Below are positions 37,046-46,416 of a DNA stretch of 64,000 nt, one piece after another. Numbering within the stretch: position 1 is the first letter of the stretch; each line of letters opens with the position of its first letter. Under the pieces are notes generated by a model. That model did no database searches. It saw only the letters and a list, made by a program, of their open reading frames with translations, and was not told where the DNA came from. The stretch comes from Falsirhodobacter halotolerans (GTDB lineage: Bacteria > Pseudomonadota > Alphaproteobacteria > Rhodobacterales > Rhodobacteraceae). The stretch lies in assembly GCF_022899245.1 (NCBI RefSeq), contig NZ_JALJAZ010000001.1, positions 42,501-106,500 on the forward strand, written 5' to 3'. A program made the position numbers and the translations under genes.

Positions 37046-39337
37046 ATGGCCAACGACATGTTCATCGGAAAGAAATCCAAGGCCGCCGGCGGGTGGGGTG
37101 CCCTGAAAAGCTGCGGCAAGCAGCTTCTGGAAACGCGCAAGCCGCTGGCCGGTGCGATGACCATGCTCAAGGCCAACCAGCCCGACGGATTCGACTGCCC
37201 CGGATGCGCTTGGGGGGATCCCAATCACGGCTCCTCGTTCGAATTCTGCGAAAACGGCGTGAAGGCCGTCGCGTGGGAGGCGACGAAGCTGCGCGTCCCG
37301 CCGGAGTTCTTTGCCAAGAACAGCGTCAGCCAGTTGCGCACATGGAGCGATTATGACCTTGAGCATCAGGGCCGTCTGACGAACCCCATGCGCTACAACG
37401 CCGCCACCGACCATTACGAGCCGGTGACATGGCAGGCGGCCTTCGACGAAATCGGCGCAACCCTGCGCGGTCTGGACCCCGATCAGGTCGAATTCTACAC
37501 CTCGGGCCGGGCGTCGAACGAGGCGGCGTTCCTGTATCAGACCTTCGTGCGGCTTTATGGCACGAACAACTTCCCCGACTGCTCCAACATGTGCCACGAG
37601 GCGTCGGGCGTGGCGTTGACCGATGCGATCGGCATCGGCAAGGGCACCGTTCTGCTGGAGGATTTCGAGAAGGCGGACGCCATTTTCGTCTTCGGTCAGA
37701 ACCCCGGCACCAACCATCCGCGCATGTTGGCCGATCTGCGCAAGGCGACCGAACGCGGCGCGCAGGTGGTGGTGTTCAACACCCTCAAGGAAAAGGGTCT
37801 GGTGCGGTTTGCCGACCCGCAGAAAAAGCTCGAGATGCTGGTGGGCGGGTCGGAGCCGACCTCCACCATGTATTTCCAGCCGCGTCTGGGCGGCGACATG
37901 GCCGCCGCGCGCGGCATGGCCAAGATCGTCTTCGCCGCCGATGAGGCCGCCCGTGCCGCGGGCCGCGCGCCCATCATCGACGACGCCTTCCTGACCGAAC
38001 ACACGGACGGTCTGGACGACTGGCGCGCCCTGGTCGAGGCGACGCCCTGGACCGTGATCGAGGAGCAGTCGGGCCTGACCCAGGCCGATCTGACCCGCGC
38101 GGCGGAGGTCTACATGACCTCCAACGCGACCATCGCCACCTGGGCCATGGGCATCACCCAGCACCGCCATTCCGTCCAGACCATCCGCGAGATTTCGAAC
38201 TTCATGTTCCTGCGCGGCAATATCGGGCGCGAGGGCGCGGGTCTGTGCCCGGTGCGCGGCCATTCCAACGTGCAGGGCGACCGCACGGTGGGCATAAACG
38301 AAAAGGCGCCGAAGGCCCTTCTGGATGCGATGGAGCGGGAGTTGGGCGTGCCCATGCCCCGCACCCCCGGCCACAACGTGCTGGAGGCGATCGGCGCGAT
38401 GCTGGCGGGCACGGCGAAGGTGTTCGTGGGTCTGGGCGGCAACTTCGCCCGCGCCACGCCCGACAGCGCGCTGATCGCGCAGGCGATGGACAAGTTGGAC
38501 ATGACCGTCCATGTGGCGACCAAGCTGAACCACTGCCATCTGTTGCCGGGCAAGGTGGGCTTCGTGTTCCCCTGCCTTGGCCGGACCGAGATCGACCGCA
38601 ATTCTCTTGGCGTTCGCCAGATCGTCACGGTGGAGGATTCGATGTCCATGGTGCACGGATCGGGCGGGATCAACCTGCCCGCCTCGGCCGAGTTGAAGTC
38701 CGAGGTGGCGATCGTCGCGGGCCTGGCCAAGGCCACGGTCGGGTCGGCGGTGGTCGATTGGGACGCGATGGCCGATGACAACGACAAGATTCGCGAGCTA
38801 ATGTCGCGCGTTCTGCCCGGCTTTCACGACTACAACACCCGCGTTCGCGTCCCGCGCGGCTTCTGGCTGCGCAATCCGGCTTCCGAGCGGGAGTTCCGCA
38901 CCCCCACCGCCAAGGCCAATTTCGGCACGTTCGACCTGCCGGGCCAAACCGAATGGCAGATGCGCGCCGACACGGCGGACACCTTCGTGCTGCAGACCAT
39001 GCGGTCGCACGATCAATACAACACCACCGTCTATGCGATGAACGACCGGTATCGCGGCGTCTATGGCGAGCGGGAGGTCGTGTTCATCAACCCCGCCGAC
39101 ATGGAGGGGCTGGCGGTCGCGTCCGGGGATCGCGTGACGATAGTCACCCAATCGACCGACGGGATCGAGCGGCGGATCGCGGGCTTCCGTGTCGTGCCTT
39201 ATGACATCCCGCGCGGCTGCCTCGCGGGGTATTACCCCGAGTTGAACGCGCTGGTCCCCTACAATTCCTTCGGGGATCGCAGCTTCACCCCCACGTCGAA
39301 GTCGGTGCTGGTCAAAGTCACCCGCGATGCGGCCTGA
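37046..39337 (+). CDS. FdhF/YdeP-type molybdopterin oxidoreductase
   Basis: A 763-residue molybdenum enzyme of the FdhF/YdeP branch. Iron-sulfur ligands fit Cys51, Cys54 and Cys68 (DCPGCAWG ... FEFCENG). The active-site region is NFPDCSNMCHEASG, where Cys183 could bind molybdenum. The C-terminal dinucleotide domain has MRSHDQYNTTVYAMNDRYRG. The start at 37046 follows GGGGAAAGG. Methylobacterium Fdh4A is of this type. The small partner gene overlaps its 3' end and an OFA antiporter follows, so formate oxidation is the most likely role, but the biochemical identity is not fixed by sequence. Confidence 0.85.
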   Translation: MANDMFIGKKSKAAGGWGALKSCGKQLLETRKPLAGAMTMLKANQPDGFDCPGCAWGDPNHGSSFEFCENGVKAVAWEATKLRVPPEFFAKNSVSQLRTWSDYDLEHQGRLTNPMRYNAATDHYEPVTWQAAFDEIGATLRGLDPDQVEFYTSGRASNEAAFLYQTFVRLYGTNNFPDCSNMCHEASGVALTDAIGIGKGTVLLEDFEKADAIFVFGQNPGTNHPRMLADLRKATERGAQVVVFNTLKEKGLVRFADPQKKLEMLVGGSEPTSTMYFQPRLGGDMAAARGMAKIVFAADEAARAAGRAPIIDDAFLTEHTDGLDDWRALVEATPWTVIEEQSGLTQADLTRAAEVYMTSNATIATWAMGITQHRHSVQTIREISNFMFLRGNIGREGAGLCPVRGHSNVQGDRTVGINEKAPKALLDAMERELGVPMPRTPGHNVLEAIGAMLAGTAKVFVGLGGNFARATPDSALIAQAMDKLDMTVHVATKLNHCHLLPGKVGFVFPCLGRTEIDRNSLGVRQIVTVEDSMSMVHGSGGINLPASAELKSEVAIVAGLAKATVGSAVVDWDAMADDNDKIRELMSRVLPGFHDYNTRVRVPRGFWLRNPASEREFRTPTAKANFGTFDLPGQTEWQMRADTADTFVLQTMRSHDQYNTTVYAMNDRYRGVYGEREVVFINPADMEGLAVASGDRVTIVTQSTDGIERRIAGFRVVPYDIPRGCLAGYYPELNALVPYNSFGDRSFTPTSKSVLVKVTRDAA

Positions 39338-39653
39338 CCGCGCCGACAAGGAGGATCTGGCCGAAGACTGGACCCGTGTGGTCGCGTGGTTGCAGCGTGA
39401 TCCCCGGTTCCGGGACAACGCGCTGGCGGCGGGCCTGTTCGCCGCGCTGGCGCTGGAAATTTCCGCCGACAGCCGGGGATTTTCGAACGATTTCGGCCTC
39501 TCGCACGCGCTGGTGCTGCGCGAGGTCGTGGTTCTGGACGACGAACTGGGTCTGATCGCGGTGACGCGTGAGGATCCGCGCACGCAACGCCGGTTTCTGG
39601 GGCTGACCCCCGCCGGCCAGACATTGGCCGCGACGGCACGGGCCGAGGCCTGA
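39327..39653 (+). CDS. Small partner of FdhF/YdeP enzyme
   Basis: A 108-residue acidic protein overlapping the molybdoenzyme stop by 11 bases, so the two are translationally coupled. It has predicted helices and a short basic tail, with no signal, cysteine or membrane segment. Proteins in this position beside YdeP-type enzymes are annotated as formate dehydrogenase F4B subunits; I recall that link from gene order and size and cannot confirm it by alignment. It may help assemble or regulate the molybdoenzyme. Confidence 0.75.
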   Translation: MRPDRADKEDLAEDWTRVVAWLQRDPRFRDNALAAGLFAALALEISADSRGFSNDFGLSHALVLREVVVLDDELGLIAVTREDPRTQRRFLGLTPAGQTLAATARAEA

Positions 39654-39679
39654 TCGCCCGCCCGCCGCCGCGATCCCGA

Positions 39680-39697
39680 CCTGCCGGAAACGGCGGG
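39680..39697 (+). terminator. Weak hairpin after the FdhF partner gene
   Basis: A 7-bp stem with a GAAA tetraloop, CCTGCCG-GAAA-CGGCGGG, contains one G-T pair and begins 26 bases after the stop. No T-run follows, so it may only slow polymerase or stabilise the mRNA. An A+T-rich stretch at about 39720-39750 follows, a possible promoter for the antiporter gene. Confidence 0.4.
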
Positions 39698-39923
39698 GCG
39701 TCTGGCATGGATCATTGCCATTTAGTTAATTAAAAACAATGGGTTGATAGGCGCGGGCCATCAAACAAAACTTGCGTGATCGGCGGCATTGTGCCACATG
39801 GACCGAATGTCCTAGTGCCATGGCAGGTCCTTCGTGCAGTGCGCGTGTCCCGGCCCGGTCCCGACCCAGACGGCGCAAAGCCGGTGGCAAGGTGGGGCAA
39901 AGAGATTACTGGAGGGATACCAC

Positions 39924-41576
39924 ATGTCATCTGTCGCGACCGGGGGTCACACCTCGCCCGGCCTTCTTGATCGGGAACGCACGATCGCCAAACCCGGCTT
40001 CAACCGCTGGCTGGTGCCACCGGCGGCGCTGGCCATTCACCTGTGCATCGGCATGGCCTATGGCTTCTCGGTCTTCTGGCTGCCGCTGACGGGGGCGCTG
40101 CAGAACACGCCCGCCACCTGTGCGGACATGTCGCTTGCGACCGCGCTGTTCACGACCGAATGCAACTGGCGCATCGCCGATCTTGGCTGGATCTACACGC
40201 TGTTCTTCGTGCTTCTGGGCTGTTCGGCGGCCATCTGGGGCGGCTGGCTGGAACGCGTGGGGCCGCGCAAGGCGGGCTTCGTCGCCGCGCTGTGCTGGTG
40301 CTCGGGCATCGCGATCGCCGCGATCGGCGTCAAGACGCACCAGCTGTGGCTGATGTGGCTGGGTGCGGGTGTCATCGGCGGCATCGGTCTGGGCCTTGGC
40401 TACATCTCGCCCGTGTCCACCCTGATCAAATGGTTCCCGGACCGTCGCGGCATGGCGACCGGCATGGCGATCATGGGTTTTGGCGGCGGCGCGATGGTCG
40501 GCTCGCCCCTGGCGTCGCAACTGATGGCCTATTTCTCGACCCCGGTCGATCCGGGCGTCTGGCAGACGTTCCTGTGCATGGCCGCCATCTATGCCGTGTT
40601 CATGATGTCGGGTGCCTTCGGCTACCGTGTGCCGCCCGCAGGCTGGCGCCCCGAGGGCTGGACCCCGCCCGCCGCCACTGGCAACACGATGATCACCCAA
40701 GGGCACGTGCATCTGAAGAACGCGCACAAGACCCCGCAATTCTGGCTGCTGTGGCTCGTGCTGTGCATGAACGTCTCGGCCGGGATCGGCATTCTGGGCG
40801 CGGCCTCGCCCCTGCTGCAGGAAATCTTCGCCGGCAACCTGATCGGCCTGCCGGGCGTGCCCTTCGCCGAGTTGGACGCCCAGCAAAAGCTGCAGATCGC
40901 GGGCATCGCCGCCGGCTTCACCAGCCTTCTGTCGCTGTTCAACATCGTCGGCCGGTTCTTCTGGGCCTCGGCCTCGGACAAGTTCGGGCGCAAGAACACC
41001 TATTTCATCTTCTTCATCCTCGGCATCGCGCTCTATGCCTCCGCACCGACTTTTGCGAACTGGGGCAACCAGCTGCTGTTCGTGGGCGCGTTCTGCATCA
41101 TCCTGTCGATGTATGGCGGCGGCTTTGCCACCATTCCGGCCTATCTGGCCGACATCTTCGGCACCCAGTTCGTGGGCGCGATCCATGGCCGTCTGCTGAC
41201 CGCCTGGGCCACCGCCGGCATCTTGGGCCCGGTCGTCGTGAACTACATCCGTCAATACCAGATCTCGCAGGGGTTTACGGGGGCGGACGCCTATACGATG
41301 ACCATCTATGTCCTGTGCGGCCTTCTGGTCGTGGGCCTGATCGCCAACGCGCTGGTCCGTCCGGTCGATCCGAAATGGCTGATGTCGCAGGAAGAAGTGG
41401 CGGCCCTGCAGGCGCAATCCGCCGGGGCGGCGGCCAAGGTGGAATACGGCTCCTATGGCATCGACAAGGGCCGGTTCGACCTGCCCGCCCTGATCGCCTG
41501 GACCGTGATCGCGATCCCGGTCGCCTATGGCTGCTGGTTCACGCTGGTCAAGACGGCGGCCCTGTTTGCCAACTGA
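39924..41576 (+). CDS. OFA-family (oxalate/formate antiporter) MFS transporter
   Basis: A 550-residue major-facilitator transporter with 12 membrane segments and the OFA pattern (AYGFSVFWLPLTGAL, LGLGYISPVSTLIKWFPDRRG, GRFFWASASDKFGRKNTYF). Between segments 1 and 2 it carries a long outward loop with two cysteines (Cys66, Cys80). This loop is a feature of a subset of the family. The start at 39924 has GGAGGGA upstream. Family members exchange oxalate and formate or move other carboxylates. It lies behind the FdhF-type enzyme, so formate or a related acid is the best guess. Confidence 0.88.
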   Translation: MSSVATGGHTSPGLLDRERTIAKPGFNRWLVPPAALAIHLCIGMAYGFSVFWLPLTGALQNTPATCADMSLATALFTTECNWRIADLGWIYTLFFVLLGCSAAIWGGWLERVGPRKAGFVAALCWCSGIAIAAIGVKTHQLWLMWLGAGVIGGIGLGLGYISPVSTLIKWFPDRRGMATGMAIMGFGGGAMVGSPLASQLMAYFSTPVDPGVWQTFLCMAAIYAVFMMSGAFGYRVPPAGWRPEGWTPPAATGNTMITQGHVHLKNAHKTPQFWLLWLVLCMNVSAGIGILGAASPLLQEIFAGNLIGLPGVPFAELDAQQKLQIAGIAAGFTSLLSLFNIVGRFFWASASDKFGRKNTYFIFFILGIALYASAPTFANWGNQLLFVGAFCIILSMYGGGFATIPAYLADIFGTQFVGAIHGRLLTAWATAGILGPVVVNYIRQYQISQGFTGADAYTMTIYVLCGLLVVGLIANALVRPVDPKWLMSQEEVAALQAQSAGAAAKVEYGSYGIDKGRFDLPALIAWTVIAIPVAYGCWFTLVKTAALFAN

Positions 41577-41597
41577 TCGGGTTTCGTGACACAACGG

Positions 41598-41620
41598 ATG
41601 CGGCCCCCTCGGGGCCGCAT
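41598..41620 (+). terminator. Terminator after the OFA gene
   Basis: A perfect 10-bp stem, ATGCGGCCCC-CTC-GGGGCCGCAT, begins 22 bases past the OFA stop and is followed by TCTGCATTTC. It should end the OFA transcript before the LysR gene. Confidence 0.75.
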
Positions 41621-41639
41621 TCTGCATTTCGGGGGGACG

Positions 41640-42527
41640 ATGATCGACAAGCTTGAGATGTTCATCCTTCTGGCCTCCGAACGCCATTTCGGGCGCGCGT
41701 CGGAAAAGATCGGCATCACCCAGCCGTCCTTTTCGGCCGCGATCCGGCAGTTGGAGGAGAAGCTGGGCGTGCAGCTTGTCCGCCGGGGGTCGCGGTTCCA
41801 GGGGCTGACGCCCGAGGGGGACCGCCTTCTGGTCTGGGCGCAGCGGATCGTGGGCGATGCCCGCGCCATGCGGGCCGAGTTTCAGGCCCTGCGCCATGGC
41901 GTGACGGGGCAGCTTCGGCTGGGCGTGATCCCGACCGCGGTTTCCCATCTCAGCCGTCTGACCGTTCCGATGCTGGACGATCACCCCAATCTTGATCTGA
42001 CGGTGGAGGTGGGGTCGGCCACCGACATCGTGCAGCAGATCGACATGCTGACGCTGGATGCGGGCGTGATCTATGCCACGCCGCTGTCCGACAAGTTCGT
42101 TCAGCTTCCGCTGTATCGCGAACGGCTGGAACTGCTGGTGCACCGCGACGATCCGCTGGCCCGCGCGCCTTCGGTCGATTGGCCCGACCTGCGCGAGGTG
42201 CCGCTGTGCCTTTTGTCGTCCAACATGCGCAACCGGGAAATCGTGATGTCCCACCTTTTGCGGGCGGGACGGACGCGCGCGCCTCGGGTCGAATCGAATT
42301 CGATGCTGGGGATCATTTCCCATGTGGAACAGGGGCAATGGGCCTCGGTCATTCCCGACGGGTTGCTGGATCTTGTGCGCCATATCCCGCATCTGGTGAC
42401 GCGCCCGCTTTCGGGCGCGGGGGACGAGGTGGCGCTGGCCTATCTTGCACGCGAACCCCGCCCGCAGAAGCTGGAGGCGCTGCTGTCCTCGGTCCGCCGC
42501 CGCACCGCGCGCCGCCCGACGGGCTGA
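41640..42527 (+). CDS. LysR-family regulator beside the OFA gene
   Basis: A 295-residue LysR-type regulator. The helix-turn-helix is MFILLASERHFGRASEKIGI then TQPSFSAAIRQLEEKLGV, followed by the effector domain. The start at 41640 follows GGGGGGACG. It has the same direction as the formate-type genes and sits behind a strong terminator. LysR genes at the ends of formate-dehydrogenase clusters often control them, so it is a candidate activator of the fdh-OFA genes. Its effector is unknown. Confidence 0.85.
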   Translation: MIDKLEMFILLASERHFGRASEKIGITQPSFSAAIRQLEEKLGVQLVRRGSRFQGLTPEGDRLLVWAQRIVGDARAMRAEFQALRHGVTGQLRLGVIPTAVSHLSRLTVPMLDDHPNLDLTVEVGSATDIVQQIDMLTLDAGVIYATPLSDKFVQLPLYRERLELLVHRDDPLARAPSVDWPDLREVPLCLLSSNMRNREIVMSHLLRAGRTRAPRVESNSMLGIISHVEQGQWASVIPDGLLDLVRHIPHLVTRPLSGAGDEVALAYLAREPRPQKLEALLSSVRRRTARRPTG

Positions 42528-42530
42528 GCG

Positions 42531-43874
42531 TCAGGCGGACACCGGCTGGGCCAGCCCCGCCGCCTGCATCCGGATGTCCGGCACCGCCACCGTTTCCCAG
42601 AACGCGCCGATCGTCGCCGGTCCGATCACCCGCACACGGGGCGAGGTCGCGCCGTCCGCCGACATCAGTTCGGACGCGGCAGAGACCTTCAGCCCAAGGC
42701 CGCGCAAATCCTGCACCGCCCGCCCCGAGGCCAGAAGCTGCGCCAGAAACGCGTTGCGGCTGCCGTCGAACCCCGCGCTGCCCCGGCAATCGATCACATG
42801 GGCGGGGCGGAAGGTCAGCGTCTCGGACCGTCCGCGCAGGCGATAGGTCAGGACGGGGTGGCCGTTCTGGTCCTGCACCCGAACCCGGGCGGCCTGCACG
42901 ATCAGCTGCCCCCGCGCGATGGCCGCCTGAATCCGTCCGTCGATCTCGGGGGCCATGCGGTGGCGGTGCACGTCCCACCACGGGCGGGCATGGCGCAGGA
43001 ACCGTTCCTTGTCCGGCGCGGACAGGCTTTGCCAGATGTCCTGGGTCATGGGCCGGATGCCGTCCACCACGCCGCGCCAGTCGCCCGTGGCCCGCGCATT
43101 GGCGCGAAGGACGCGGATCAGGCCGCGCAGGGTGATCCGGTCGGGCAGGGGCGTGGCGACGGGCGGCGGCGCGTGCACCCGCCGCCCGCGCGGCAGAAGA
43201 CCGCGCCGCGAAAACGCCGCGATCCGCCCGCGATGCCCCGCATCCAGAAGCGAGATGACGCTGTCCACCATCGACAGGCCGGTGCCCAGAATGGCGACCG
43301 GCGCGTCGGGCGGCACGTTCAGCGTCCCGAAGGAATCCCAGAACGTGGTCATCCACGGCTCGGTCGCGGGGGGCGGGGCCTGGTTGCCGATGGCCAGGAT
43401 CGCCTCATCCCCGTGGTGGCGGACCCCGCCTTCCGTGGTCAGCCAGACACCCTCGGCGCTGTCCTCCATGCAGGTGACGGCGGCGGTGACGTGGTGCAGG
43501 CGCCCCGTTCCCGCGAAGGGGGCGATCAGGCCGCGCAGGTAATCGGCATAGATCATGCGCGGGGCAAAGGACCGGTCCGTCCATCCCCCCTCCGGGTGCG
43601 CGGCGTGCAGCCATTCGGTGAAATGCGCGGGCCGATCCGCAAACGCGCTCATCCCCCCCGCGGGGACGTTCAGAAGATGGCCGGGATGGCGGGTGCCATA
43701 GGCGATGCCTTCGGCCAGACGGGGGTTGGGGTCGAAGATCGTCACCCGCGCACGATCGTCCGCGCGCAGGATATGCGCCGCCGCCAGAACCCCGCTGGCC
43801 CCACCGCCGATGATCAACGCGTGGCGATCGGCGGGGCAGGGGGCGGGGTCCGGGGCAGGGGGAGGCAGGGGCAT
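42531..43874 (-). CDS. FAD/NAD(P)-binding protein
   Basis: A 447-residue flavoprotein. An FAD-binding motif (LIIGGGASGVLAAAHILRAD) follows a proline-rich start. The conserved NVPAGGMSAFADRP and the second nucleotide motif (VAILGTGLSMVDSVISLL) match a family of FAD-NAD(P)-binding proteins of unassigned role, related to lysine/ornithine N-monooxygenases. It ends three bases from the LysR gene, which is convergent. The ATG at 43874 is chosen because the 39 upstream residues are unlike the family; the longer start at 43991 would lie 3 bases after cysA. It may belong to the sulfate transporter operon. Confidence 0.78.
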   Translation of the reverse strand: MPLPPPAPDPAPCPADRHALIIGGGASGVLAAAHILRADDRARVTIFDPNPRLAEGIAYGTRHPGHLLNVPAGGMSAFADRPAHFTEWLHAAHPEGGWTDRSFAPRMIYADYLRGLIAPFAGTGRLHHVTAAVTCMEDSAEGVWLTTEGGVRHHGDEAILAIGNQAPPPATEPWMTTFWDSFGTLNVPPDAPVAILGTGLSMVDSVISLLDAGHRGRIAAFSRRGLLPRGRRVHAPPPVATPLPDRITLRGLIRVLRANARATGDWRGVVDGIRPMTQDIWQSLSAPDKERFLRHARPWWDVHRHRMAPEIDGRIQAAIARGQLIVQAARVRVQDQNGHPVLTYRLRGRSETLTFRPAHVIDCRGSAGFDGSRNAFLAQLLASGRAVQDLRGLGLKVSAASELMSADGATSPRVRVIGPATIGAFWETVAVPDIRMQAAGLAQPVSA

Positions 43875-43994
43875 GTCGTGACACTCGTTCGGGAAAGTCG
43901 CGGGAAAATCGTCGCCAAATCGGCGGGGGAGTTCAACAGCGTTCTTCACCGCGCGGCAAATCCGGGCGAACCTTCTTCCTGTCCCCAGCATCGG

Positions 43995-44714
43995 TCACGC
44001 GCGAAGAAAGTCGCGCACGAAGTCGGTGGCGGGGCGGGCGCGGATGTCCATGGGGCGGCCGATCTGTTCGATCCGGCCCATGGACATGACGACGACCAGA
44101 TCGGCCAGATCCATCGCTTCGTCCTGATCATGGGTGACGAAGACGGTGGTCAGACCCGTGGTGTCGTGAATTTCGCGCAGACCGCTGCGCAATTCGCGCC
44201 GCACCCGCGCGTCCAGCGCGCCGAAGGGTTCGTCCAAGAGCAGCATCCGCGGCTCGATCGCCAGGGCGCGGGCCAGGGCGACCCGCTGGCGCTGCCCCCC
44301 CGACAGTTGCGAGGGAAAGCGGTTGGCGATGTGGGGCAGTTGGATCAGGTCCAGAAGTTTCGTCACCCGCCGCGTGATCTCGGCCGCGGGCGGGCGGCTG
44401 GCACGGGGCCGCGCGCGCAGGCCATAGGCGATGTTTTCGAACACCGTCATATGGCGGAACAGGGCGTAGGATTGGAACACGAAGCCCGCGCGCCGGTCCT
44501 GCACCGTCAGCCCCGCTGCATCCTTGCCGTCGAACAGGATTCGGCCCGAGCTGGGAAATTCCAGCCCCCCCAGAATGCGCAAAAGCGTGGTCTTGCCCGA
44601 TCCCGACGGCCCCAAAAGCGCCACCAGCGCGCCCGAGGGCAGCGACAGGCGGACGGGATGCAGGGCGGTGGTGTCGTGGAAGGTCTTGGCGATCTCGTCG
44701 ATTTCGATATGCAT
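43995..44714 (-). CDS. cysA: Sulfate/thiosulfate ABC transporter ATPase, short form
   Basis: The ATP-binding subunit of the sulfate importer, 239 residues. Walker A is GPSGSGKTT at 35-43, the signature LSGGQRQR at 137-144, and Walker B MLLLDEP at 157-163, with the D-loop FGALDAR. A normal CysA has about 350 residues with a C-terminal regulatory domain; here the protein stops after [10 protein letters not shown], at the end of the nucleotide-binding domain. It may be a genuine short form or a truncated one. It follows cysW by 11 bases. Confidence 0.88.
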   Translation of the reverse strand: MHIEIDEIAKTFHDTTALHPVRLSLPSGALVALLGPSGSGKTTLLRILGGLEFPSSGRILFDGKDAAGLTVQDRRAGFVFQSYALFRHMTVFENIAYGLRARPRASRPPAAEITRRVTKLLDLIQLPHIANRFPSQLSGGQRQRVALARALAIEPRMLLLDEPFGALDARVRRELRSGLREIHDTTGLTTVFVTHDQDEAMDLADLVVVMSMGRIEQIGRPMDIRARPATDFVRDFLRA

Positions 44715-44725
44715 GATGATCTCCG

Positions 44726-45583
44726 TCAGTGGGAGCGGCTGGCCGACAACGCATCCGCGTGCCGCCATTCCAGAATGGTTTTCAGCGCCAGCGTCAGCAG
44801 GGCCAGCAAGGTCAGCACGGCGGCAAGGGAGAAGGCGGCGATCGAGAAGTATTCGTTATACATCATCTCGATCGTGATCGGCATGGTCGCGGTCTCCCCC
44901 CGGATCCGGCCGGACACGACGGCGACGGCCCCGAATTCCCCCATCGCCCGCGCGTTGCACAACAAGACGCCATAGAGCAGCGCCCAGCGGATGTTGGGCA
45001 GCGTGACCGTGCGGAACACCCGCCAGCCCGACGCGCCAAGGGTCAGCGCGGCCTCTTCCTCGGCCCGGCCCTGTTCGATCATCACGGGGATCAGTTCGCG
45101 CGCGATGAACGGAAAGGAGATGAAGACGGTGGCCAGAACCACGCCCGGAAGCGCGAAGATGATCGGAAACCCGCTGGCGACCAGAATCCCCCCCAAGGTG
45201 CTGTTCGTGCCCAGAAGCAGCACAAGGCACAGCCCCGCCACCACGGGGGACACCGAGAAGGGCAGGTCGATCAGCGTGATCAGAAAGGCCTTGCCCCGGA
45301 AATCGAACTTGGTGATCGCCCAGGCCGCCGCGATGCCGAACACCGCGTTGAACGGCACGGCGATGGCCGCCACCGTCAGTGTAAGGCGAATGGCATCCCG
45401 CGCGTCGCGCGACCCGAGCGAGCGGACGGCCTCGCCAAGGCCCCGGTTCAGCGCCTCGGCGAACACGATGAACAGGGGGGCGAACAGAAGGATCGCCAGC
45501 AGCAACATGACGCCCCCGATCAGCAGACGTCGCACCAGCGGCGTTTCCTGCGTGGGGTTTTGGGCGTGAACGGTGTTAGACAT
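44726..45583 (-). CDS. cysW: Sulfate ABC transporter permease CysW
   Basis: A 285-residue inner-membrane permease with about six hydrophobic segments. The ATPase-contact loop ([20 protein letters not shown]) and the CysW pattern [20 protein letters not shown] are clear. The first coding bases overlap the cysT stop by eight, so the permease genes are coupled. With CysT it forms the channel for sulfate or thiosulfate. Confidence 0.93.
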   Translation of the reverse strand: MSNTVHAQNPTQETPLVRRLLIGGVMLLLAILLFAPLFIVFAEALNRGLGEAVRSLGSRDARDAIRLTLTVAAIAVPFNAVFGIAAAWAITKFDFRGKAFLITLIDLPFSVSPVVAGLCLVLLLGTNSTLGGILVASGFPIIFALPGVVLATVFISFPFIARELIPVMIEQGRAEEEAALTLGASGWRVFRTVTLPNIRWALLYGVLLCNARAMGEFGAVAVVSGRIRGETATMPITIEMMYNEYFSIAAFSLAAVLTLLALLTLALKTILEWRHADALSASRSH

Positions 45584-46415
45584 ACCCGATCCTCCGGCGG
45601 CTCCAGACCTGGATGATGTTGATGATCAGCAGCATCGCGAACGAGATCAGCAGCATGGCGATCCCGATGGCGGCGGCGGCGTTGTAGTTGAATTCCTCCA
45701 ACCGGATGACGATCAGCAGGGGCGCGATCTCGGTCCGGCCCGGAATATTGCCCGCGATGAAGATGACCGAACCGTATTCCCCGACCGACCGCGCAAGCGA
45801 CAGGGCAAAGCCCGTCAGGGCGGCGGGCATCAGCATCGGCAGGATCACGCGGCGCAGCGTATAGCCGCGCGTGGCGCCAAGCGTGGCCGAGGCTTCCTCC
45901 ACCTCCTTCTCGATCTCGGCAATCACCGGCTGGACGGTGCGGGTCACAAAAGGCAGGCCCACGAAGACCAGCGCGATGAAAATGCCGATCTGGGTATAGG
46001 CGATGCGCAGGCCCATATCCGACAGCACCGACCCGAACAGCCCGTTCGGGGCGTAAAGCGCGGTCAGGGCGATGCCCGCCACAGCGGTCGGCAGGGCGAA
46101 GGGCAGGTCCACCGCCGCATCGACCAACCGGCGGCCCGGAAATTCATACCGCACCAGAACCCAAGCCAGCACCACGCCGAACACCAGATTGAACAGGGCC
46201 GCCAGCAACGAGATCCTGAAGGACAGGAACAGCGCGGCGCGCACGCGTTCGGTGCTGATCGTGGCCCATATCTCGGCCGGGCCCCAGGCAAGGCCCGGGA
46301 CCAGAAGCGCGCCGATCGGCAAAAGGACGACGATCGACAGAAGCGTCAGGGTGATCCCCATCGACAGGCCGAAGCCCGGCATGGCGGATCGGCGGGTGCC
46401 AAGCCACGTTCCCAT
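45576..46415 (-). CDS. cysT: Sulfate ABC transporter permease CysT
   Basis: A 279-residue inner-membrane permease with about six hydrophobic segments. The motif PFALPTAVAGIALTALYAPN is characteristic of CysT, as is the ATPase-contact loop EEASATLGATRGYTLRRVIL and the SVGEYGSVIFIAGN block. The ATG at 46415 starts one base after the binding-protein stop; the longer open frame overlaps that gene and is unlikely. Confidence 0.93.
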   Translation of the reverse strand: MGTWLGTRRSAMPGFGLSMGITLTLLSIVVLLPIGALLVPGLAWGPAEIWATISTERVRAALFLSFRISLLAALFNLVFGVVLAWVLVRYEFPGRRLVDAAVDLPFALPTAVAGIALTALYAPNGLFGSVLSDMGLRIAYTQIGIFIALVFVGLPFVTRTVQPVIAEIEKEVEEASATLGATRGYTLRRVILPMLMPAALTGFALSLARSVGEYGSVIFIAGNIPGRTEIAPLLIVIRLEEFNYNAAAAIGIAMLLISFAMLLIINIIQVWSRRRIGYV

Positions 46416-46416
46416 C

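Noticed and set aside
39927-42392. An 821-codon minus-strand frame opposite the OFA and LysR genes
   Set aside because: No domain pattern, and the plus-strand genes have good starts and family motifs.
42798-44975. A 725-codon plus-strand frame opposite the flavoprotein and cysA
   Set aside because: It is a shadow frame; cysA has complete Walker and signature motifs on the other strand.
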